Shown here: positions 25,199 through 32,381 of the stretch, piece after piece
Layout: each line of letters starts with the position of its first letter
Position numbering within the stretch: the stretch's first letter is position 1
Source: Flavimaribacter sp039888615
GTDB lineage: Bacteria; Pseudomonadota; Alphaproteobacteria; Rhizobiales; Rhizobiaceae
NCBI GenBank assembly: GCA_039888615.1
Contig: JBDQQS010000003.1
Direction: 5' to 3' (one strand)
DNA: 64,000 bases
Position numbers and translations under genes: made by a program
Notes under the pieces: generated by a model
Told to the model about the DNA's origin: nothing
Seen by the model: only the letters and a program-made list of their open reading frames with translations
The model's database searches: none

Positions 25199-25919
25199 AA
25201 ATCTGATCACCTCTTCCGCAATGATGCTGTTTATCGCAGCAACCGGAACCGCCAACGCTTTTGACGAAGTCAACTGGGTCTGGAACGCAGATGTCGCCAC
25301 AACAGTGACGACAGCCGCAAGCTCGATCACTGACGTTACGCCGACCGGCTTGAACCAGGCTGAGAACGAACAGCAGACGCTGGGAGCCCTGACTTCGACG
25401 AGTAACGTTACGGCTGTCGACAATGCGCTTATCTCGGGCCTCACCGGCGCAGCGCCGATCACGGATCTCGCCGCCGTCGAAACCTCGGCCTCTGCCCTGG
25501 GCAACAGCGCCAGCATCGAATCCGACGTTCAGGTCAGCTACGATTCGATCCAGACGTTCGGCGGCGTTGACGTGGCCCTTGCCGCGCCGCTTGTAGGCGA
25601 CATCGCTGACCTCAGCCTGCCTGGTACGGTCACCTCATCCTCTTCGGCCATCGGCATTCTGAACGCCTCGGTCGACAGCAGCGCAACCGGCGTGGCCAAC
25701 AACCTGACGGTCAACCTGGAAACCACGTCGGACCAGGATGCCTTCGGCATCGGCAACAACGAGCAGACAGCGCTCGCTATCGTTTCGTCAACTTCGCTCG
25801 TCGACGCAGTCAGCTTTGGCGGCTTCGCGGATCTCGGAACGCTGGACAATGCCGTCGTCAATTCCGTTTCGACCGCGGTTGGCAACAACTTCGGCGTCAC
25901 GATCGACGGCATCAACTAA
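25182..25919 (+). CDS. Secreted repeat protein, probable amyloid/holdfast-anchor (HfaD-like) subunit
   Basis: 245 residues with a signal peptide (MKMKHKNLITSSAMMLFIAA, cleavage near ANA-FD). The mature chain is Ser/Thr/Ala/Asn-rich, without Cys, and has degenerate repeats of the form S-x-A-x-G-N: SASALGNSAS, SSAIGILNAS, SSATGVANNL, DAFGIGNNEQ and STAVGNNFGV. This composition and its position behind the CsgG-type pore argue for an exported amyloid or beta-solenoid subunit. AAGGAG lies 7 bases before ATG 25182. The HfaD assignment is by context. Confidence 0.7.
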   Translation: MKMKHKNLITSSAMMLFIAATGTANAFDEVNWVWNADVATTVTTAASSITDVTPTGLNQAENEQQTLGALTSTSNVTAVDNALISGLTGAAPITDLAAVETSASALGNSASIESDVQVSYDSIQTFGGVDVALAAPLVGDIADLSLPGTVTSSSSAIGILNASVDSSATGVANNLTVNLETTSDQDAFGIGNNEQTALAIVSSTSLVDAVSFGGFADLGTLDNAVVNSVSTAVGNNFGVTIDGIN

Positions 25920-25960
25920 TCCGCATGTACTGGCGGAAGTCCCCCGATTTCCGCGGTGCG

Positions 25961-25994
25961 GCGGCGGGCCGATACTCGCCCATCGGTCCGCCGC
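25961..25994 (+). ncRNA. Intercistronic hairpin in the holdfast-anchor-like operon
   Basis: A 13-bp stem (GCGGCGGGCCGAT with ATCGGTCCGCCGC, one G:U pair) and an 8-base loop sit in the 133-bp gap between the two secreted-protein genes. There is no T-run, so processing or mRNA stabilisation of the upstream cistron is more likely than full termination. Confidence 0.5.
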
Positions 25995-26052
25995 AACATG
26001 TTCAACCAGCCCGTTATAGATGCGATAGCAAAGACAACAGAGGAACTGCCCG

Positions 26053-26715
26053 ATGTACCGCACTAAAACCGTCACGGCTCATGGCGTCTTCGCCGCCGTT
26101 TTGTTGGGTTCAAGCATCCTGACTCACAGTCTGTCTCTTGCAGGTGGACGCGAAACGCTGAACGCCCCGCATCCCTGGGACTTCCCTGACCGCAGTCGCG
26201 ATGCGGCTCTTGCCTTCCAGCTTGCCCACGACAATGATGACGGCCTTGCCGCAGCCGCCGGTATCGCCGCTTCGACCGGTTCTCCCATCGTTATTAACTC
26301 GACGTCCACGGCTGTCGGCAACTGGCAGCAGATAGAGATGACCCTGGGCGACGGCGCTGAGGGTATGATCATGACCGAAAATCACCAAGACAATTCCGGC
26401 AACACAAGCGCCGTGTCAGATGTCATGAACGACAGCAATCTGTCTGTTTCGAACGGCAATAGAGGACCGTCAGTAGTTCGTTCGATGTCGCAGGAAACAG
26501 GTGAACGACAAGCTGGTCGTCCGCAGCGGGACTTTAACAAGCGACCGCCATTGCGCAGTCGCCCGTTGATTGAAAAGCCTAAGCCGAAGCCAATGGATCA
26601 TCATTGGAAACAGGCCAGCAACCGCAGTCACAAATACGATATCGATCACCGCATTGAAACGAGTGGGACTCAGGAAGAAAATAACTCGCATTTCGACTGG
26701 GGAACCAGCCGATAG
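26053..26715 (+). CDS. Secreted curlin-like repeat protein, probable HfaA-like anchor subunit
   Basis: 220 residues with a signal peptide (MYRTKTVTAHGVFAAVLLGS, cleavage around SLAGG). Residues about 75-140 hold a curlin-type stretch: INSTSTAVGNWQQIEMTLGD and NHQDNSGNTSAVSD. The motif STAVGN is identical to one in the preceding protein. The C-terminal 90 residues are basic, Pro/His-rich and probably disordered. An AGAGGAA RBS precedes ATG 26053. The pattern Q-x-N-S-G-N-x-x-A resembles curli CsgA/HfaA repeats. Confidence 0.65.
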   Translation: MYRTKTVTAHGVFAAVLLGSSILTHSLSLAGGRETLNAPHPWDFPDRSRDAALAFQLAHDNDDGLAAAAGIAASTGSPIVINSTSTAVGNWQQIEMTLGDGAEGMIMTENHQDNSGNTSAVSDVMNDSNLSVSNGNRGPSVVRSMSQETGERQAGRPQRDFNKRPPLRSRPLIEKPKPKPMDHHWKQASNRSHKYDIDHRIETSGTQEENNSHFDWGTSR

Positions 26716-26753
26716 CCTCCCCACCGCATCCTCGGTGTTTTGGAGAGCCGGCT

Positions 26754-27377
26754 TCAGAAGATGCCGGCTTCCTTGGCGAGGATGGCTGCGTTTGTTCGAT
26801 TGCGCGCTCCGAGCTTGCGGCAGAGAGTTTTGACGTGGAGCTTGATCGTCACTTCCTGAAGGTCGAGATTCCGTCCTATTTCCTTGTTGGAAAGACCTTC
26901 GACAAGCCCCTTCAGCACTTCCAGCTCACGCGTCGACAGCTTTTCCGCCATCGGGTGTTTTTCGCTTTCCTCTTTTTCGGTAAAGAAAGCAATCGGCGCA
27001 TATTGCTCCCCGGTCGCCATGAAGCGTACGGCGTGGATCAGCGATTTCGCAGTCATCGTTTTCGGCAGGAAGCCGGCCGCGCCCATGGCGAGCGCCTGTT
27101 CTGCCGCCGCCCGCGTCATGGTGCCGGAAATGATTGCGACGGGACTACCCAGATTGAGGTCTTTCGCCTTTTCCAGTCCTTTCAGACCGTTCATGCCGGG
27201 CATGGTGAAATCCAGAAGGACGAGGTCATAGGGCCCCTCTTTCAACATCCTGGTCTCTGCTTCCGCGAAATCCTTCGCAACGGAAACGGAGAATCCCTCC
27301 TGCGCCGCCAGATAATCGGATATCATGTCACGAACCAGATCGTGATCGTCTGCAAGCAGCAGTTTCAGTTTTTGCAT
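26754..27377 (-). CDS. LuxR/NarL-type response regulator
   Basis: 207 residues from ATG 27377 (MQKLKLLLADDHDLVRDM). The receiver domain has the phospho-Asp in LVLLDFTMPGMNG and Lys in FLPKTMTAK. The C-terminal LuxR helix-turn-helix reads LSTRELEVLKGLVEGLSNKE. An upstream ATG at 27437, also with an RBS, would add 20 residues. It lies tail to tail with the HfaA-like gene. No kinase is adjacent; the hybrid kinase at 21.2 kb is a possible partner. Confidence 0.88.
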   Translation of the reverse strand: MQKLKLLLADDHDLVRDMISDYLAAQEGFSVSVAKDFAEAETRMLKEGPYDLVLLDFTMPGMNGLKGLEKAKDLNLGSPVAIISGTMTRAAAEQALAMGAAGFLPKTMTAKSLIHAVRFMATGEQYAPIAFFTEKEESEKHPMAEKLSTRELEVLKGLVEGLSNKEIGRNLDLQEVTIKLHVKTLCRKLGARNRTNAAILAKEAGIF

Positions 27378-27589
27378 CGCCTTGATCTCCGGCCGTGATT
27401 CGGCGGCGTCCTGCCCATCGCCGGCGCTGACCGCCATTCTCGCTCCCGGAGCATCGAACCTTGTATCCTATGGTGCAGCGCCAATAGTCTTCAGTACAAT
27501 CGACACTATACCGGAGAAAATCTGAATCAGCGACTAATCCGTGACTGCGCTTTCTCGCCGCCCTGCGCCCCGCCGCGCTCCTTTACAGT

Positions 27590-27913
27590 GTGGACGAAAT
27601 CAACGCGTCCGGCGCCGACATCGATCTGGTCGCGCTTGGCGTGCCGCTTCAGGAAATCTGGATCGAGCGTAATCGCGAGCGCCTTTCCGCGTCTCTTGTC
27701 ATGGGCGTCGGCGCACAGTTCGACTTTTGGTCCGGAGAGGTGCGCCGCGCGCCGATGCTGTTCAGGAAAACCGGAATGGAGTGGCTCTGGCGGCTGGCTC
27801 TCGAGCCAAAGCGCCGGGCGCGTCGCAATATCAGGAACAATCCGGAATTTATGCCGAGGGCCTGGCGCGACAGAAAGCCGGATGCAAGTCCGGTCAGGTT
27901 CTCAACCAGATGA
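27590..27913 (+). pseudogene. C-terminal remnant of a WecG/TagA/CpsF-family glycosyltransferase
   Basis: The frame encodes the end of a WecG-type glycosyltransferase: IDLVALGVPLQEIWIERNRE, VMGVGAQFDFWSGEVRRAP and MEWLWRLALEPKRRARRNIR. About the first two thirds of a normal ~240-residue enzyme is missing and no start signal is present. The downstream end runs into the remnant of a sugar-phosphate transferase. In Caulobacter a WecG-type enzyme (HfsJ) makes holdfast polysaccharide. Confidence 0.75.
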
Positions 27914-28172
27914 GCATTGTCGGTCCGCGCTCGGCCCTTGCCGCAGGAAGTTGCAGCCTATCCGGGCGACGCGCTGCGCCGGCTCGACGTCAAACCTGGC
28001 CTGACCGGGCTCTGGCAGGTGTCGGGTCGCGCCGACATCGGCTTCGACCGGATGATCGAAATGGACAGCGCCTACGCCCGATCAAGAACGTTGCTTGTCG
28101 ATTTCACGATCACGGCGCTGACCCTTCGGGCCGTTTTGTCGGGACGCGGGAGTTATCGAGCAATGGTGGCGG
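27900..28172 (+). pseudogene. C-terminal remnant of an undecaprenyl-phosphate sugar transferase, frameshifted
   Basis: One frame encodes NQMSIVGPRSAL and another continues with LPQEVAAYPGDALRRLDVKP, GLTGLWQVSGRADIGFDRMI and a tail ending AVLSGRGSYRAM. Together they are the C-terminal third of the bacterial sugar-transferase family (PF02397; WbaP/HfsE-like), which starts polysaccharide assembly on undecaprenyl phosphate. The frame changes around 27935 and the N-terminal membrane part is absent, so the gene is dead. Confidence 0.75.
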
Positions 28173-28191
28173 AAGAAGGAGACTGCCCTGC

Positions 28192-29115
28192 TCAGGCGCC
28201 GGTCGGACGGCCGCGAATAACGCAGACCTCATGATAGAGAGCAACGTCGGGATTTTGTTCCGACAGGTTCTGTGCCTCGCATGCCGAAAGCGGCATGTCG
28301 CCTTCCTCGTCGGCAAAGAATTCGCAAACGAATTCCTTCTCGAGGCCCGTGCCCGTCAGGGCTTTCTCGAGCGCCACGAAGAACGAGATATCCGTGCCGG
28401 CGTCCTGTCGCACCATTTGTGAAGCCAGCTTTTCCGGCTCAAACCCGTTGGCCCTGAAGAAATCGAAAATGATGTCGGTTCCGATACGACAGCCAAAATT
28501 CATGACGACCTCGGCTTTGGGAGCGTATTTGCATATCCGGCGCAACAGGGCCTCATTCAGGCCCAGACCGACCGCATTGAAAGGATATTCGTCAAACATC
28601 GCCCAGGGATAATAGTGGGCGATATGATCTTCGGCCCGCTCATCCGCCCCGCTTGCGAGCGGCACGGACTGCGCCTCGCGAAACGCCGCCAGCCGGGAAT
28701 CATCGGGATCCCCCACCTGAGGAAGACAAGCGATAACGACATCTGTTTGCGCAATTTTCGCACGTGCTTCCTCGGTATCGACAAGGCTGACAGCGCCCTT
28801 GACTGGCTGGAACTGCTCGGCGTGCTCAGGTGACAGGCTTTGAATATTTCGTTCGGCGAGTTGAACGAGGCGCGGATCAAGATCGCTGCCGAAAACGGTT
28901 GAAGCGCCACACATTCGCAGCACGAACGCCGCGTTGATGCCTGTGCCTATGCCGACTTCGTAAACCGTTTTGCCCTTCAGGCCGGCGCGTTCCAGACCCT
29001 TTTGAAACGTTCGGGTCCATGGATCGCCCGGATCGAATGCGAAGCCGGGCGCTTCGGGAGTAAGCCTATAGGTTTCGCGTTCACGGGTGGCGCCAAAGCC
29101 AGTGGTTTCGACCAT
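28192..29115 (-). CDS. mmtN: Methionine S-methyltransferase-like enzyme (MmtN-type candidate)
   Basis: 307 residues with a SAM-binding motif VYEVGIGTGINAAF, the acidic residue of FGSDLDPRLVQLAERN and motif DVVIACLPQVGDPDDSRLAA. The following part (AEDHIAHYYPWAMFDEYPFN, AVGLGLNEALLRRICK, VMNFGCRIGTDIIFDFFRAN, QMVRQDAGTDISFFVALEK) parallels the methyltransferase domain of plant methionine S-methyltransferase and the bacterial MmtN enzymes. These make S-methylmethionine, the first step of one DMSP pathway. Length matches MmtN. No decarboxylase or oxidase gene of that pathway is adjacent. A TusA-like gene lies upstream on the same strand. Confidence 0.6.
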   Translation of the reverse strand: MVETTGFGATRERETYRLTPEAPGFAFDPGDPWTRTFQKGLERAGLKGKTVYEVGIGTGINAAFVLRMCGASTVFGSDLDPRLVQLAERNIQSLSPEHAEQFQPVKGAVSLVDTEEARAKIAQTDVVIACLPQVGDPDDSRLAAFREAQSVPLASGADERAEDHIAHYYPWAMFDEYPFNAVGLGLNEALLRRICKYAPKAEVVMNFGCRIGTDIIFDFFRANGFEPEKLASQMVRQDAGTDISFFVALEKALTGTGLEKEFVCEFFADEEGDMPLSACEAQNLSEQNPDVALYHEVCVIRGRPTGA

Positions 29116-29253
29116 TTTTTTCCCTTTTTTCGGATAGCGCAGCCGTGTCGAATGCTGCCGCTTTTTGCAGAATCGTTCTTGCTGATGCTATCGGGTGCTG
29201 CTGCTCGCAAGCGTCGCAGTTCGTCTGTGCAGCGCTGTTACATGCAAAAGAAA

Positions 29254-29270
29254 ACCGCCGGAAAGGCGGT
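29254..29270 (-). terminator. Rho-independent terminator of the TusA-like gene
   Basis: On the reverse strand ACCGCC-TTTCC-GGCGGT is followed by TTTCTTTT, starting 10 bp after the stop at 29280. It separates the TusA-like gene from the downstream methyltransferase gene, which therefore needs its own promoter or read-through. Confidence 0.8.
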
Positions 29271-29279
29271 GAAAGACTT

Positions 29280-29552
29280 TCAGGATGCCAGATGGATCGT
29301 GTCGGCCAACCGAGCGGATCCTGTTCGGGAGGAAGCCAGATGTGCGGGCATTTGTCTGACATCGGACGCCAGATACACATTACCGGCCATCGCTCCCAGA
29401 GAACTGACGAGGCGCGCGCAATCACATGCCGTATCGACCAGGACACTGAGCGGCAATTTGCTGTCCGGCAACCCGATGAGAGCCTGCTTGATGCGCAGGA
29501 CAGTCGGCGCCGTGGAAAGGCCGCTACAATTTATGGTGTTCGAGACGTGCAT
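29280..29552 (-). CDS. TusA-like small protein lacking the CPxP cysteine
   Basis: 90 residues starting MHVSNTINCSGLSTAPTVLR. The pattern matches TusA-family sulfur-carrier proteins: a first strand with D/N-C-S-G-L, a helix PTVLRIKQALIGLPDSK and a strand LSVLVDTACDCARLV. The family's C-P-x-P after G-L is replaced by S-T-A-P, so the persulfide-carrying Cys is gone. Other Cys residues occur at positions 9, 59 and 61. AAGGAG precedes ATG 29552 and a terminator follows, so the gene looks functional. Confidence 0.55.
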   Translation of the reverse strand: MHVSNTINCSGLSTAPTVLRIKQALIGLPDSKLPLSVLVDTACDCARLVSSLGAMAGNVYLASDVRQMPAHLASSRTGSARLADTIHLAS

Positions 29553-30165
29553 TATTAGCTCCTTGCTGGGCGGTTCGAATTAATCGAAAGCACCGCTTGG
29601 TGCGCCGGAAAATCCGACACGAGAACGTTTGCCATTGCATGGCGGGGCGTGGCGGGATGCAGGCAACCAACCAACTGTGCATGCAATTCCAGAGGCGGGG
29701 CGACTGCGCACCCCGCTCGCATACCTGTCTTGTCCTTCGTGTCCCCGCACTTCGGGAGACATCATCGGACGGTCGTGATTTTTTCAACGGTCGTGGCAGC
29801 CGACTCTCACAGCGAGCTCGCTATGGCCTACAAGGCGACCGTAGATGGGTCGCCAAACCGTCGATTTTCAGGGAATTGCGCTCCGAGACATGCCCGCAAT
29901 CCTGAAAGAAGGCCTTGTCAGACGGCGTCTTGTCCGCCCAAACTCATCGTCAAGGGTAGGCACGCCCCGTTGGGATGTCAAGGTTATTTCGGCTAAATTT
30001 TAGGCGAACGTTGATTGAGATTAAATTTTCATCACACGGAAAAATTGCGCATCGCACAACCATTCTTCGCAGATGCGGCAGTCTCCTTCGTCTCGGCATC
30101 CGCCCATGCTCCATCGCCAGGCGACAGGAAGTCCAAGCCGGTGCGGTGTGCATCAATAAATCGGA
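29553..30165. other. 613-bp non-coding stretch with structured elements
   Basis: I find no supported gene here. It holds the promoter side of the TusA-like gene. On the reverse strand ATTGCATG (29687-29680) can pair with CATGCAAT (29641-29634) across a 38-base G/C-rich loop, about 80-135 bases before the TusA-like ATG. A second perfect 7-bp hairpin (GGCGACC/GGTCGCC) is at 29834-29854. No known riboswitch consensus was recognised. Confidence 0.4.
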
Positions 30166-30939
30166 TCAGTCCCGAAAACCGGGATCAAGGCGATCGGCGA
30201 GCCGCATCTGCGCGTCCCATTCAAGTAGCAAGTCGCCGTCATCGAACGCCATCTGGTCATATTGTTCGGTGACCCGGCGCGCGACTGTCTCGTCCACGGG
30301 TTTGAGAGGCACACCCATGGACAACGTCGATTCCTGAATTTCGCAGGCCCGGTTGAGGTAGAACATGTTGGAAAACATCTGCGCGGCGTTTTCACCGACC
30401 GTCAGCAGGCCGTGATTCCTCAGAAAAAGCACCGGATGCGCGCCGAGATCCCTTGTGATTCGGCGCCGTTCCTCCAGATCGAGCGCAATGCCCTCGAAAT
30501 CATGATACGCGATCCGGCCGTAGAATTGCAGCGCAATCTGATTGAGAGGCATGAGTCCTTCCTCAAGGCAGGAAACAGCCACGCCCGAGCGTGTATGTGT
30601 GTGCATCACCCACGCCGCATCGTGGCGCTCCATATGGACCGCGCTGTGAATGGTGAAGCCGGCGGGATTCACGCGGTGGGGACTGTGGGCGACCTTGGCG
30701 CCGTCGGTATCGATCTTGACGAGGGAAGAAGCGGTGATCTCTTCCCACAGAAAGCCGTAGGGATTGATCAGAAAATGGCCGGGCTCGCCCGGAACCCGCG
30801 CCGTAATATGCGTGTAGATGATGTCAGTCATCTTGTAGTAGGCCGCGAGCCTGTAACACGCGGCAAGCTCTACTCGCGTCTGGTATTCGGCGTCGCTCAT
30901 TGCAGATGTTCCGGCAGATGTCTCGCTCGTGCTTAGCAT
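30166..30939 (-). CDS. Class II aldolase/adducin-family protein
   Basis: 257 residues starting MLSTSETSAGTSAMSDAEYQ. The zinc-binding pattern is HTHTRSGVAVSC plus FLRNHGLLTVG, as in fuculose-phosphate aldolase/adducin-domain proteins, including aldolases for ketose phosphates and hydroxy-acid lyases. GAGAGGATGAA precedes ATG 30939. It is divergent from a 2-hydroxyacid dehydrogenase gene with an operator-like palindrome between them. The substrate is not predictable. Confidence 0.85.
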   Translation of the reverse strand: MLSTSETSAGTSAMSDAEYQTRVELAACYRLAAYYKMTDIIYTHITARVPGEPGHFLINPYGFLWEEITASSLVKIDTDGAKVAHSPHRVNPAGFTIHSAVHMERHDAAWVMHTHTRSGVAVSCLEEGLMPLNQIALQFYGRIAYHDFEGIALDLEERRRITRDLGAHPVLFLRNHGLLTVGENAAQMFSNMFYLNRACEIQESTLSMGVPLKPVDETVARRVTEQYDQMAFDDGDLLLEWDAQMRLADRLDPGFRD

Positions 30940-31091
30940 TTCATCCTCTCTTGCCCCTGCCGACGGTTGCATTCATCGCGCGGTCACGAGGCCATATACA
31001 AGTGGACGGAGCGCAAGGTCCACGCTCCGGCGCTGCATGTCGGGAGTCGTCCGCCTCTCGAATCTTCGCAGCGTTCAGCTTTACTCTTTAA

Positions 31092-31105
31092 TATACATTT
31101 GTATA
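31092..31105. promoter_or_regulatory. Operator-like palindrome in the divergent aldolase/dehydrogenase promoter
   Basis: TATACA-TT-TGTATA is a perfect inverted repeat. The extended right half TGTATAACTA (31100-31109) recurs exactly at 32328-32337 over the probable -10 box of the TetR-type gene, so the TetR-type protein may bind both. Confidence 0.5.
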
Positions 31106-31263
31106 ACTAGCTTGCGAGTGCAAGGCAAACAATTCGGTCTCGGGCGTCTACACAAACCTGTTCGTTACGCATGCCATTTCCGGATTTGCATCTGCGGGCC
31201 TCGCGATCTGTAGTCCAGAACTTTGGCGCCTTACGCACGCAATGCAGGTGGAGACTTTTGAAG

Positions 31264-32220
31264 ATGGCGAACGTTGAAACGATTCACGGCGTTCTTTTAA
31301 GCGAAACCATGGACCTGAAATCCTTTTACGATCTTGATTTCGGCGACCGGGCCAGGGACGTACGCCTTCTCAATCCCGACGAGATCCGGCATGCCGATTC
31401 AATCCGTTTTGCTGTTTGCTGGCTGCCCGGACCCGACGCCTTTGCGCCGTATCCGAATCTGGAAATGGCGATGTCCGTCGGGGCCGGCGTCGACGCCCTG
31501 CTCAATCATCCGGGTTTGGGTGATGACGTTGCGATCTGCAGGGTCAGGGATCCGCACCAGGCAGACCTGATGGCGGGCTACGCCGTCCATGAGGTTTTGC
31601 ACGTGGAACGCGGTTTTGCACAAATGCGGACTGATCAGGAGTCCGCGCGATGGCGGCCGCTTCCGATGCGTGCGCCAAACGAGCTGAAAGTCGCCGTTCT
31701 TGGGCATGGAACCATGGGGGCGGCCGTCGCAAAGGCCCTCGCCCGCCTGGGTTTTTCCGTCACGGTCGCCTGTCGCCGACCGCCTCGCGACGCCTCACAG
31801 GGTATAACATATACCACGGGCGAAGACGCAGTCATGCAAGCGGTCGATGGGGCGAACATGGTCATTAACGTCCTGCCTTTGACGCCGCAAACCGAGAAGG
31901 CGCTCAACAAAGAACTGTTTGAACGGCTCGCAACGGGAGCCTGGCTCGTGCAGATCGGTCGCGGCGAACATCTGCATGAAGACGACTTCGTTGCTGCGCT
32001 CGACAGCGGCCAACTGAGCGGCGCCAGCCTGGATGTGTTCCGCGAGGAGCCCCTGCCCGCGGACCACCCCTTTTGGCAGGACCGACGGTTGCGCATTACA
32101 CCGCACATTGCGAGCGACTCCATGCCCTACATCGTGTCCGAACAGGCCCTGTTGTCCGCGAGGGAGCTTCTGGCAGGTCAACCGCTCAGCCTGGCCGTCG
32201 ACCCCACACAGGGATACTGA
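31264..32220 (+). CDS. D-2-hydroxyacid dehydrogenase, glyoxylate/hydroxypyruvate reductase A type
   Basis: 318 residues starting MANVETIHGVLLSETMDLKS. Nucleotide-binding motif VLGHGTMGAAVAKAL; catalytic Arg in VQIGRGEHLHEDD; Glu in the DVFREEPLP region; His in ITPHIASD. The pattern fits GhrA-type reductases for glyoxylate or hydroxypyruvate. The context with aldolase and aminotransferase suggests a small catabolic unit for an amino or hydroxy acid. Confidence 0.82.
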   Translation: MANVETIHGVLLSETMDLKSFYDLDFGDRARDVRLLNPDEIRHADSIRFAVCWLPGPDAFAPYPNLEMAMSVGAGVDALLNHPGLGDDVAICRVRDPHQADLMAGYAVHEVLHVERGFAQMRTDQESARWRPLPMRAPNELKVAVLGHGTMGAAVAKALARLGFSVTVACRRPPRDASQGITYTTGEDAVMQAVDGANMVINVLPLTPQTEKALNKELFERLATGAWLVQIGRGEHLHEDDFVAALDSGQLSGASLDVFREEPLPADHPFWQDRRLRITPHIASDSMPYIVSEQALLSARELLAGQPLSLAVDPTQGY

Positions 32221-32307
32221 GCTGACTTCACCGTCCAATCCAAGCGTTCCCGGGGGAGCGAAATTTTGAAAAATGTCGCCCGACAGAACCAGGCAATATT
32301 CTTCCTT

Positions 32308-32335
32308 TTGACGTAAAATTATTCAGATGTATAAC
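32308..32335 (+). promoter_or_regulatory. Candidate promoter of the TetR-type regulator gene
   Basis: A -35-like TTGACG (32308-32313) and -10-like TATAAC (32330-32335) are 16 bp apart, about 47 bp before ATG 32382. The -10 box overlaps the shared TGTATAACTA motif, which predicts autoregulation. Confidence 0.5.
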
Positions 32336-32381
32336 TACTGGCGTCTTGGCCAGTGTGGCCGGGGGACTACGGAATCAGGAT

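Noticed and set aside
27590..28234. Two intact small genes
   Set aside because: Both products match only the C-terminal parts of much larger glycosyl- and sugar-transferases, and one is split across frames.
29553..29700. SAM-II riboswitch before the TusA-like gene
   Set aside because: The conserved pseudoknot sequence of SAM-II was not found.
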